This document shows, in pieces, positions 1-11,316 of a stretch of DNA of 64,000 nucleotides. Numbering within the stretch: the stretch's first letter is position 1; each line of letters opens with the position of its first letter. This DNA comes from Panorpa germanica (lineage: Eukaryota > Arthropoda > Insecta > Mecoptera > Panorpidae), in contig OY783212.1 of the NCBI GenBank assembly GCA_963678705.1, forward strand, positions 13,020,001-13,084,000, given 5' to 3'. Position numbers and translations under genes: made by a program. Under the pieces are notes generated by a model, which was given only the letters and a program-made list of their open reading frames with translations, ran no database searches and was not told the origin of the DNA.

Positions 1-511
1 AAGTGAATATTGAATAGGAGATTATGTTTTTTCTAATAAAAGTGCTTAAAAAATGTAATTGTTGTTCTTATTCCACCCATTCTTTAAGTCTGCAGAAGAA
101 GCAATTAATACATAAGTTAATGCAAAGGAAAATTGTGCGCTCTTCATTTGTACAGTTGTTTAAATCGAAATCTAATTTGCAAATCAAATATTTATCCATA
201 TTACATAGCTGAATAGAATCCCGTTTAAAGTAATTACATTATGGACCTTTTAATTTTGCAAAATATACATTTTTTGGTATTACTCAAAAAAGAATTTCTC
301 TATAATTTTTAATAACCTTCTTTATAAATATTCTTAAAATAAGCAAAAATAATTAAAGTAAAATATTATCATAGATTTCAACGCAAATTTAAACTCAAAA
401 AATTATTTTTGATAAATTATTTACAAAATGTTTACGCTGTTCTATTTCATCTCGTGTATTTGTCTAGGGGAAAATGATTCAGAAACCCTACTTCCGTTTT
501 GTAGCAATAGA
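1..511. other. AT-rich intergenic sequence, no gene seen
   Basis: Low-complexity AT-rich DNA left of the minisatellite region. The only open frame (24-212) is short, AT-biased and shows no recognisable domain. I see no splice signals, RNA gene or repeat boundary here. Confidence 0.6.
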
Positions 512-769
512 TGTATATTAGGTTAAATAATGTTTAGGCGCGGTGAGCTCGATGCAGCCTCTATTGAGAAAATAAATAATACATTTACAGTTTTTGCTAC
601 TGGTACACAGATGGCGTAAAATCTCTGTGATTCTCCTCATTGACCTATCGAGGAAATCAACCAATTAAAGATACACACAAAGATCTATTGTGTATTGTTA
701 ATTATACAAATTGTTCATATTGGATTCGATAATAACAGACATATTATCAGCAACCCGGATAACTATTTA
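512..769 (+). repeat. left copy of direct repeat flanking the 87-bp array
   Basis: This ~258-bp stretch aligns, with substitutions and small indels, to 5071-5324 in the same orientation. Shared landmarks in order are TGTATATTAG, TTTTTGCTACTG, GATGGCGTA, CTATCGA(A/G)GAA, a TGGATT(C)-rich block, and TCAGCAA followed by CGG. The two copies bracket the minisatellite, so the locus is a duplicated sequence with an array between the copies. No coding potential or terminal inverted repeats were seen. It may be part of an unclassified repeat family. Confidence 0.7.
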
Positions 770-1001
770 ATAAAAATGACGAAAACCTGTAGACCTGAAG
801 AATAAAATTGACAGTGACATCTATTCCACTATAATGAGTGGTTATTTGTGTTGCCTACGCTTCAGGTGTCAAAGTTGCCTGTACAAATTTAATTATTTTA
901 GGTATTTATATAAAATTTATGTGAAACAAGGTATAACAGTCTGTGGGTATAACCATAAACAAAATAAAGATGTTAATAGTATGTAATGTACAGTTTTTGA
1001 T

Positions 1002-4000
1002 ACCTTCTTAAAAATGATAGAAACCATTGAATTTTTAACTTTAAAAAACATGAAATTATTCATTTTTTCTCGATAAAACAAGAGTATAACCTTCTTAAAA
1101 ATGATAAAAACCACAGAATTTTTAACTTTTAGAAACATAAAATTATTCATTTTTTCTCAACGAAAGAAGACTATAACCTTCTTAAAATTGATAAAAACCA
1201 CAGAATTTTTAACTTTTAGAAACATAAATTTATTCAATTTTTCTCAATGAAACAAGAGTATAACCTTCTTAAAATTGATAAAAATCACTGAATTTTGAAC
1301 TTTTGGAAACATAAATTTATTCAATTTTTCTCAATGAAACAAGACTATTACCTTCTTAAAAATGAAAAAAACCACAGAATTTTTAACTTTTAGAAACATA
1401 AAATTATTCATTTTTTCTCAACGAAAGAAGACTATAACCTTCTTAAAATTGATAAAAACCACAGAATTTTTAACTTTTAGAAACATAAATTTATTCAATT
1501 TTTCTCAATGAAACAAGAGTATAACCTTCTTAAAATTGATAAAAACCACTGAATTTTTAACTTTTAGAAACATAAATTTATTCAATTTTTCTCAATGAAA
1601 CAAGAGTATTACCTTCTTAAAAATGATAAAAACCACAGAATTTTTAACTTTTAGAAACATAAATTTATTCAATTTTTCTCAATGAAACAAGAGTATAACC
1701 TTCTTAAAATTGATAAAAACCACAGAATTTTTAACTTTTAGAAACATAAATTTATTCAATTTTTCTCAATGAAACAAGAGTATTACCTTCTTAAAAATGA
1801 TAAAAACCACAGAATTTTTAACTTTTAGAAACATAAAATTATTCATTTTTTCTCAATGAAACAAGAGTATTACCTTCTTAAAATTGATAAAAACCACTGA
1901 ATTTTTAACTTTTAGAAACATAAAATTATTCATTTTTTCTCAACGAAAGAAGACTATAACCTTCTTAAAATTGATAAAAACCACAGAATTTTTAACTTTT
2001 AGAAACATAAATTTATTCAATTTTTCTCAATGAAACAAGAGTATAACCTTCTTAAAATTGATAAAAACCACTGAATTTTTAACTTTTAGAAACATAAATT
2101 TATTCAATTTTTCTCAATGAAACAAGAGTATTACCTTCTTAAAAATGATAAAAACCACAGAATTTTTAACTTTTAGAAACATAAATTTATTCAATTTTTC
2201 TCAATGAAACAAGAGTATAACCTTCTTAAAAATGATAAAAACCACAGAATTTTTAACTTTTAGAAACATAAATTTATTTAATTTTCCTCAATGAAACAAG
2301 AGTATAACCTTCTTAAAATTGATAAAAACCACTAAATTTTTAACTTTTAGAAATATAAATTTATTCAATTTTTTCTCGATAAAACAAGAGTATAACCTTC
2401 TTAAAATTGATAAAAACCACAGAATTTTTAACTTTTAGAAACATAAATTTATTCAATTTTTCTCAATGAAACAAGACTATTACCTTCTTAAAATTGATAA
2501 AAACCACAGAATTTTTAACTTTTAGAAATATAAATTTATTCAATTTTTCTCAATGAAACAAGAGTATAACCTTCTTAAAATTGATAAAAACCACAGAATT
2601 TTTAACTTTTAGAAACATAAATTTATTCAATTTTTCTCAATGAAACAAGAGTATAACCTTCTTAAAATTGATAAAAACCACAGAATTTTTAACTTTTAGA
2701 AACATAAATTTATTCAATTTTTTTCAATGAAACAAGACTATTACCTTCTTAAAATTGATAAAAACCACAGAATTTTTAACTTTTAGAAATATAAATTTAT
2801 TCAATTTTTTCTCGATAAAACAAGAGTATAACCTTCTTAAAATTGATAAAAACCACTGAATTTTTAACTTTTAGAAACATAAATTTATTCAATTTTTCTC
2901 AATGAAACAAGAGTATAACCTTCTTAAAATTGATAAAAACCACAGAATTTTTAACTTTTAGAAACATAAATTTATTCAATTTTTCTCAATGAAACAAGAG
3001 TATAACCTTCTTAAAATTGATAAAAACCACAGAATTTTTAACTTTTAGAAACATAAATTTATTCAATTTTTCTCAATGAAACAAGAGTATAACCTTCTTA
3101 AAATTGATAAAAACCACAGAATTTTTAACTTTTAGAAACATAAATTTATTCAATTTTTCTCAATGAAACAAGAGTATAACCTTCTTAAAATTGATAAAAA
3201 CCACTGAATTTTTAACTTTTAGAAACATAAATTTATTCAATTTTTCTCAATGAAACAAGAGTATAACCTTCTTAAAATTGATAAAAACCACAGAATTTTT
3301 AACTTTTAGAAACATAAATTTATTCAATTTTTCTCAATGAAACAAGAGTATAACCTTCTTAAAATTGATAAAAACCACAGAATTTTTAACTTTTAGAAAC
3401 ATAAATTTATTCAATTTTTCTCAATGAAACAAGAGTATAACCTTCTTAAAATTGATAAAAACCACAGAATTTTTAACTTTTAGAAACATAAATTTATTCA
3501 ATTTTTCTCAATGAAACAAGACTATTACCTTCTTAAAATTGATAAAAACCACAGAATTTTTAACTTTTAGAAATATAAATTTATTCAATTTTTTCTCGAT
3601 AAAACAAGAGTATAACCTTCTTAAAATTGATAAAAACCACTGAATTTTTAACTTTTAGAAACATAAATTTATTCAATTTTTCTCAATGAAACAAGACTAT
3701 TACCTTCTTAAAATTGATAAAAACCACAGAATTTTTAACTTTTAGAAACATAAATTTATTCAATTTTTCTCAATGAAACAAGAGTATAACCTTCTTAAAA
3801 TTGATAAAAACCACTGAATTTTTAACTTTTAGAAACATAAATTTATTCAATTTTTCTCAATGAAACAAGAGTATTACCTTCTTAAAAATGATAAAAACCA
3901 CAGAATTTTTAACTTTTAGAAACATAAATTTATTCAATTTTTCTCAATGAAACAAGAGTATAACCTTCTTAAAAATGATAAAAACCACAGAATTTTTAAC

Positions 4001-4757
4001 TTTTAGAAACATAAATTTATTTAATTTTCCTCAATGAAACAAGAGTATAACCTTCTTAAAATTGATAAAAACCACTAAATTTTTAACTTTTAGAAATATA
4101 AATTTATTCAATTTTTTCTCGATAAAACAAGAGTATAACCTTCTTAAAATTGATAAAAACCACAGAATTTTTAACTTTTAGAAACATAAATTTACTCAAT
4201 TTTCCTCAATGAAACAAGAGTATAACCTTCTTAAAATTGATAAAAACCACTGAATTTTTAACATTTAGAAATATAAATTTATTCAATTTTTTCTCGATAA
4301 AACAAGAGTACCTTCTTAAAAATGATAAAAACCACAGAATTTTTATCTTTTAGAAACATAAAATTATTCATTTTTTCTCAACGAAAGAAGACTATAACCT
4401 TCTTAAAATTGATAAAAACTACTGAATTTTTAACTTTTAGAAACATAAATTTATTCAATTTTCCTCAATGAAACAAGACTATAACCTTCTTAAAATTGAT
4501 AAAAGCCACTGAATTTTTAACTTTAAGAAAAATCCATTTTTTCATTTTTTCTCAACGAAACAAGAGTATAACCTTCTTAAAAATGATAGAAACCAATAAA
4601 TTTTTAAGTTCTAGAAAAATCAATAGTTTCATTTTGTCTCAACGAAACAAGAGTATAACCTTCTCAAAAATGATAAAAACCACTGAATTTTTAACTTTTA
4701 GAAACATAAATTTATTCATTTTTTCTCAACGAAACAAGAGTATATCTTTCTTAAAAA
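1002..4757. repeat. 87-bp minisatellite, about 43 tandem copies
   Basis: A tandem array with a period of 87 bp (88 in units with one extra T). Each unit reads roughly ACCTTCTTAAAATTGATAAA, then ACCACAGAATTTTTAAC, TTTTAGAAACATAAATTTAT, and TCAATTTTTCTCAATGAAAC with a short AAGAGTATA tail. Variants differ mainly at ATTGAT/AATGAT, CTCAATG/CTCAACG/CTCGAT and GAGTATA/GACTATA. Interior copies are nearly identical, while the first units (from ~1000) and last units (from ~4490) are the most diverged, as expected for an array homogenised from the middle. A distinctive two-unit variant block occurs at ~2262-2398 and again at ~4005-4138, about 1743 bp (20 units) apart, showing a higher-order duplication. 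Nothing suggests transcription or function. Confidence 0.95.
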
Positions 4758-5070
4758 TGATACAAATGGTAAATTTTGCAATAATACAAATTTAGTAGTT
4801 TTTGAAATGAAAGAAGACCTTCTTAAACCTTGTTAAAGACGATAAAGAATCTGTAATTTAAAGTTTCGTAATAATATATTCACTTTTCACTTTTCAAACA
4901 AAGAGAGATACATACATAAGAAAAGTATGTTTTATAACTATATTGATTCTAATCGTATTAGTTTGTAGTATGATCTGTACGATATCAGGTAAGTAAGTGT
5001 AGAAAAAGTACTTGAAAATAAATGAAAATAATTGACGTAAAATATTTCTTGGATGGCATAGTTTAATTGG

Positions 5071-5324
5071 TGTATATTAGGGTGCATAATGATTAGGCGC
5101 TGAGAAGTTGATGTCCATCTTTTGAGTAACTGAATAACCATATTATAGTTTTTGCTACTGTTTCCTGGATGGCGTAGATGGTAAAATCTTTGTGTTCCTC
5201 TCATTCAACTATCGAAGAATTAAACCAGTTAAGATAAACAGAAAATTGTTTTGTTAACTATACAAAATGGATTGGATTCAATAATAAGCGAAAGATTGTC
5301 AGCAATCGGGTAGTAGACTATATT
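5071..5324 (+). repeat. right copy of direct repeat flanking the 87-bp array
   Basis: Diverged direct copy of 512-769; see that entry for the shared landmarks. It lies about 310 bp past the last recognisable 87-bp unit. The intervening 4760-5070 is ordinary AT-rich sequence. A short minus-strand open frame (4938-5204) overlaps this copy and is not credible as a gene. Confidence 0.7.
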
Positions 5325-6791
5325 TAATATAAATATTTTTTATATTTTACAAGGTGAAACTTTCATTTATGATTAAAAGATAAATTAAAAGTCACTAATC
5401 AATGAAGATAATTATTTATTTATATATTTAATAATATGGAAACATTTTTATTTCCATTTTCGTTTAAAAATAAAACAAATATTTTCGGATAAATTAAACA
5501 TTTATTATTTTTGAACAATTAATAATATAAATACAATTATAAACATTGCATAATATTCTTACAAATATTTATCTTGTAAAATATGTGTGTATCCAGTAAG
5601 TACGTACCACTTAAATTTGAAAAGAATGCACAAGCATAAACAAATTTAATTTGTACTGATTAATTATCACACATTACTCTAAGGGTATTATATACATTTA
5701 ACATCAAAATATTTCATAAATCGTTTATAAATAGTGAGTATTTTGGTCTAATAAGTATGTAAATTACAAATCTGCTTGCGTTGTAAGTATAAATAAACAT
5801 AAAAGTATATCATGTCGACCATTTACAGTTTACAGGAGCATTTGGTTTGCAAATTTCATTGTTAAAATTCTATATAATGGAAAAACAGTTTTCTTATCAC
5901 ATATGTTGCAAAAACATTCCCCGTTGATACTGAATCCAATTATTTAAAAAAATGTATATAAGAGTTTCATAAGAAAATCAAAAATACAGAATGTTGCAAC
6001 TAATTTTATTTTATTATTTTTCATTCTTATTCTATGAAAATCTCAAGTTAAAATATGATTAGTCCCAAAACCTTAAGGATAGAGTGAAGAATTAAATGAT
6101 CTATCATTACAACAAAAGTAGATCATGTATTTCTTGTCTAAAAAACAATGATAATAGCACTGGTCAAAGATATTAAAAATAATTATTATATTTATTTTTA
6201 GTTATATTAATTACAAATTATAATGAGATATGTGCAATAATTCTAAATCCAAAAATCAGTCACCAATATCATTTTAAAACTCAAATTATAAATAATGTGC
6301 TGAGTACTTTTACTTTATTGCACAAAGTAAAATATATTTTCTTAAGTCTTATTATTTTACAAATTGCACATTTTCTTGTATTTCTATAACAGAATGTAAA
6401 AAATAATCAAAACATATAATATATTTTACCCTGTTGTAAACAAACGTATTATTTATTTATCTTTTTATATCCTATCGGAGACTCATACGCTTACTGCCTT
6501 CCAACTGATAAATTCAATCTCAAATTGCAACTAAATTCAAATAAGTTTTCAGTCGCCATATTTTCTCTAAAACTACTCTGCCCTGAGTACTAAAGGTAAC
6601 TAAAATATCTTCAATTATATCGATTGGCAATGTGTATACATAAAATTTACCATTCGATATATTTTTACATAAACTTAAAAAAATATATATATATTTGTCT
6701 AAAAAAAAGATATAAAGAAATAGAAATAAATACAAATCCTTGTCACTATATAAAACTATTGTCATATAATTATTGTCTAATTAAGTCTTAG
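5325..6791. other. AT-rich 3' flank of the ENT gene
   Basis: No gene is seen. This is downstream sequence of the minus-strand transporter that ends at 6792, and its 3' UTR must run into it. A minus-strand AATAAA lies at 6452-6457, about 335 nt past the stop codon, and is a possible poly(A) signal. The short minus open frame at 6520-6765 is low-complexity (runs of aromatic and aliphatic codons) and is more likely UTR. Confidence 0.5.
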
Positions 6792-9419
6792 TTATAATAT
6801 ATGAACCATTACCAAACTAAGCATAGAACCAAAAGCTAGACCTATGCCGAGGAATGCTGCCATCATAGATGAGGCCGTTTCCATTTCATGAGATTCAACA
6901 AACCTGAAATACAAACATTACAAATTAGCTATTTTTATCTCAAAATAATATTGACATTATTAGCATAACACAAATACTAACTTTGGAGCGCAAATCATTG
7001 CAATATTTGCAATGTAACCATTTGATATAGCAAACACTGCTACAATAAGAATATAAATCACATCTGAATGTATAAGTGTTGGTAAGTAGTGTCTAGGATG
7101 CGCATTGCAGACTAGCAGAGCTGGGATAAACAGAACGCGAACCGTGCTGAGAACTGCCATCAGCCAACCCCTGGTGGGCTGCAATTAATAATATCAAATT
7201 TCAAAAAGTTCTTTTAATTTATTTGAAACATCAAGTACCAATTATATCATATAATTGTTATAATATCAAATAATAGTATAAGAAACCTTACAGCTTGCAA
7301 AAGACCAGCTAATATTCGTCCAATGAAATCACCGGTATTGAATATCAAGTAGCTCACAACCGGTACAAAGTAGACATCTGAAAATACATATAATCTACAT
7401 TATTTTGCACATTTAACACACTATATGTACTTACAATGTTGGGACCCCTAAACACAAAATGTCTTTAATATTCTAATAATAATTTAAATAAATTAGGTTT
7501 ATAATTATGATTCTTATAGCAAAGAACTATGTATATGAACAGTATATTTAAAAAAAATTTGATGTAAATATTATTTAATATTTTATAAAAATGTGTGGTG
7601 GGTAACTAAACTCTTTTACAAACCATGTGCTACATCAAAATTATGAACGAAAAGATATATTCAGAGTAGCAGATTGGATAGACCTTACTAACAAAGGTTA
7701 AATAATTTTTAACCTTTTTTTAAGTATATATAATATAAAATTAAATTAAAAAATTACATTTCATGTAGAATACTGTATGAAAAGTTTTCTAGGACGATTT
7801 ACCATAAAAGCATTAGACATATTTGTTAATTTTAGAACGATTTTAAGATTCATGAGTAAGTGTTGCATATAACATTGTGAATTGTTATCTGCTTCTTTAA
7901 TAACCTAGGTCAATGGTCTATTTTATCAGACATTATAAAATGGGCAAAAAAAAATAATGAAACATGCACATTATTTGACCTTTGGAACGTTATTGAAATA
8001 ATACATGACGTCATTTATTATCACTGCAACTCTTTGTTAATAAAACTAGAAAATATTACATAACTAAATTGAATTGGAATTAGTTAACTAATAATATATT
8101 TAAACATACCACTCCATTTTCCGCTGCCTTTGCTTTGAGAATCAACAAGAACTGTGATACCAGGATATACTGCAAGCGTAATAACAAAAACCATCCATTC
8201 GGAAAAGCCAAAGAGCCATATCTTCTTTAATATTTTAGAATAACTAATAACTTGACTGCTGATAATGTCTTCGGGGCTTGTGTTGATTCTCAAATTATTA
8301 TCCACGTGATGTTTGAAAAATGATGTCTTGCTGAGGACAATATATGCTGCGATTGCTAAAATCACTGTTGCATTTCCGACCATAAAGTAAACAAATGCGC
8401 TATTTGTTGCTGAAGCTCCTAAACTTAACGAAACAATTTCGCAAACAGCTGCAAATATTCCACCCAATGCTTGACCTCCTACCACAGCCGTAATGTACAC
8501 AGGGGAAAACTTGCCAACTACTCCAAACAAACCCCCTGACATAATAGCGCTGGCAACTAAAGAAATAATTATTTTTTTTAGAATACTGTAGCCATTTATT
8601 CAATTTTAGGGAATATTTCATGGAAACTTACTATTCATCAATACGACAGAGGAAAGAGTAAATATGAAGAATTCATTTTGCCAGGAGTCTGTGTCTATTT
8701 TTACCAGAACTGTTGTTACAATAAATAAAACCAAAATAGTCAATAGTGAGCCCATCATCCGAATTCGCAATGATATCCTAAAAATTATATTATTATTAGA
8801 ATTCTTACCAAAATTACAAGATATTAATATGAATTTCTAAATATTCTTTTTCTGAAATATTAAAGGGTTAGAGACCTAATCCATAGTACAGAAACATTTC
8901 AACCTGTGGGTTAGGAATGTGTTAAGAATCAAGAAAACGGTGTTGGGGACAGCGGAAGATACACTAAGATAGGGTGTGAAATTTGTCTGCATGGCTGTGC
9001 GACTCTGCGTATCATTCAAAGTTGTATTGCGGAACTTGAACATCCAATACTTGAAAAATTAAAATTTATTAATTAATTTCAGAAAGACTAAACAAATTAA
9101 CAATGTATGACTAATATTGTATCTTAGTGATTAGAATATTAGTGATAGAAATTGTAATGAAAGGTCAATTGTATATACTGACATCTTCAGCTGTGATAAA
9201 GAAATTCCATGGTAGTAGTGTAGTAATTCCTAGTAAATAAAATATGATGTACGATAAATTATATCTGTCAATTGGTATTGTTTTCAAAAGAGTCTTTGTG
9301 TCTGGAGTAATAATAATATGATCCTCGCATATAGGATAATTTTCTTCACCAACATCTTCTGGAAAATCACTATCACTATCACTGTGTCCTAACAGTGGAC
9401 GTGGGTTCACTATATCCAT
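6792..9419 (-). CDS. equilibrative nucleoside transporter (SLC29/ENT family), 7 exons
   Basis: A multi-pass membrane protein of the ENT family, which moves nucleosides across the plasma membrane by facilitated diffusion. Exons in coding order: 9183-9419, 8904-9049, 8632-8777, 8110-8556, 7292-7377, 6982-7178, 6792-6903. All borders are GT/AG and the lengths sum to 1371 nt (456 aa), normal for ENTs. The acidic N-terminus carries a DSDSDSD run. TM1 holds the family hallmark LLPWNFFITA, followed by YWMFKFRN. The TM1-TM2 loop has NTT and NDT sequons, where ENTs are glycosylated. Later landmarks are NIASAIMSGGLFGVVGKF, a hydrophilic loop around residues 260-295, the NTGDFIGR motif in exon 5, and the C-terminal FLGIGLAFGSMLSLVMV helix. 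The start is the only ATG before TM1. It is divergent from the PRADC1-like gene 558 bp away. The family is certain; orthology to a particular ENT subtype is not. Confidence 0.93.
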
Positions 9420-9977
9420 TTTATAAAATTAATTTGTTATTTTAAGTTATTAAATTAAACATTTGTAATCTAAAGATGTATCAATCTATATGTCACTGTA
9501 TTCAGTTACTTGTCAAATGAGTAATCGCAACTAGACCAACAAAAACCAAAATAAAAAGCAATTTAACTAGCGGCATCTATTTATAATTCCATTACTTCAT
9601 AGTAAAAAAGATTTAAAGATATCGATGTCTAATATCCTGGAACGCCATCTAAATCTTTTATCCAATATAGATATTAGATTTAATAAATAACTGACAGGAA
9701 AAAAGAATACCGTCCTTCATAACCTACAAAGTATATTATGACTGATTATGACATATTTAATGTCAATAGGTATCTAAAGGTTAGAAATAAATGATAGTTT
9801 ATCACAATTAAGTCACAGATATACAGTATTATAAAAACATTCAAACAGAAAACATGAACAATAAATATTTGTTGGAATGATACTGCGATGATGTGCTCGA
9901 GTTAAAAATGTTTTTGAATTGCACATCTGTTATCTTCAGTTTATCAAAAATAATTTAAGTTGTATGTGCGGACAGAA
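9420..9977. promoter_or_regulatory. divergent promoter interval between ENT and PRADC1-like genes
   Basis: The start codons of two oppositely oriented genes lie 558 bp apart, so both 5' UTRs and both core promoters must fit here. No TATA box is obvious next to either start. A GATATCGATG stretch near 9618 resembles the DRE-type (TATCGATA) motif common in insect housekeeping promoters but is not an exact match. The transcription start sites are inferred, not seen. Confidence 0.5.
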
Positions 9978-10839
9978 ATGTCGAAATTTGTAATTATTGC
10001 TAACAGTTTGTTCATAACTGTTTTGCTAATAAATATCTTATCTGTGATTGGTAAGTTTTAATGAAGCTTAAATAATATTATGTTATAAATGAGTTAAAGA
10101 CTCAAGAAATAAATTATAATTGCTTATAGTAATCTTAAATAATTTAATTATAGCAAGTAACACACAGACGTACAATGCCATATCTATTCACGACGTAGTT
10201 GGCACTGACGTGTTCTTCGAGATAACTGATCCAAAGGAACTAGAATATTCTTACCGACTAAGACCAGCACGAGACTTTGGATCACCTTTCGTAAGATATT
10301 AAACATTTAAAAATTTGTATAGTTTTTATGTTACTTATTTCATAATTCTTTACGTAGAACTCATCTTTCTCGTTAGTAAATGCTGCTCTAGTAATTGTAG
10401 ATCCACCGGAAGCTTGCGAAGATCCTCATAATCATGCAGATTTGGAAGGAAGTGTTGCTCTTGTTAAAAGAGGGTATGAGATATTTAAAGATTTTGTTGC
10501 TTATAAATTCCTGAAAAAATTACAATTATTTATTTAATATGTCTTTTCAGTGAATGTTCGTTTGTAACAAAAACAATTAACGTAGAAAAATTTGGGGCGA
10601 GGGCTGTGATAATTATGGATCATAAAGTTAATGATGACGATTCTTATATCCAAATGATTGACGATAATTCGAATCGGGAATGCAATATTCCAGCTGGTTT
10701 TTTACTTGGGCAAAGCGGTAATGTCATAAAATCAACTCTTCGGAGATTGAAACGTAACTATGCCATAATTAATCTACCAGTTAATATGACTCACCAACCA
10801 ATACATAGAATGAACCAACCACCATGGTTAGGATGGTAA
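9978..10839 (+). CDS. PRADC1: PRADC1-like secreted protein with protease-associated (PA) domain, 4 exons
   Basis: Homologue of protease-associated domain-containing protein 1 (PAP21), a small secreted glycoprotein without catalytic residues whose PA fold is thought to mediate binding. Exons: 9978-10050, 10154-10290, 10358-10473, 10551-10839; borders are GT/AG and the total of 615 nt gives 204 aa, close to vertebrate PRADC1 (about 188). Residues 1-24 form a signal peptide (hydrophobic LFITVLLINILSVI). Then come VVGTDVFFEITDP and RPARDFGSPF, and the PA domain proper (about residues 70-185): LVIVDPPEACEDP, GSVALVKRG, CSFVTKTINVEKFGARAVII, IPAGFLLGQSG. There is an NMT sequon near the C-terminus, which ends PPWLGW. 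An AATAAA at 11110-11115 is a plausible poly(A) signal. It converges on Exn, the stops lying 478 bp apart. Confident in family and structure. Confidence 0.92.
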
Positions 10840-11316
10840 TGGATCATATTATAAATTATATTTAATACACATCTGCACCGCAGCTATACAACTTAAATTT
10901 TTATACATGTAGATAATATAAAGATAAGGCTGTTGTGTAGTCACCCTTTCCATTCTACATTCGTGATAAATATTATTCCAAATAGTAATATATTACGATT
11001 CTATGACAAGGATCAGCCGATTTTTCTAAGAATATAAGATATTTTATAATTTGTTCATAGCAAGACTTGTAAAACACCATATGTAATTATTCTACGAAAC
11101 ATTTGTGTAAATAAAGTATTATTTAACGTAATTCTTTCATTATTTACATATACATACACACTACAGCAATAGAAGATACATTATTGGTATTTATAATTAA
11201 ACAATATAAATAGAAATTTATACAAAACAAACAAAAGATCATATACAATAAGAATTTTTTAGTCACAGTTAAAATGTTTGAGTTACTCTTTAAATACTTT
11301 TTAATATTAAATTATG
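10840..11316. terminator. convergent 3' ends of PRADC1-like and Exn genes
   Basis: The 477-bp gap between two convergent stop codons. It contains the plus-strand AATAAA at 11110-11115 for PRADC1. For Exn I see no canonical minus-strand AATAAA; an ATTAAA-type hexamer lies near 11303-11312. The two 3' UTRs may overlap. No other feature was seen. Confidence 0.55.

Noticed and set aside
1002..4757. CRISPR-like or telomere-like array
   Set aside because: Contiguous 87-bp tandem units without spacers and without a short telomeric motif; a eukaryotic minisatellite.
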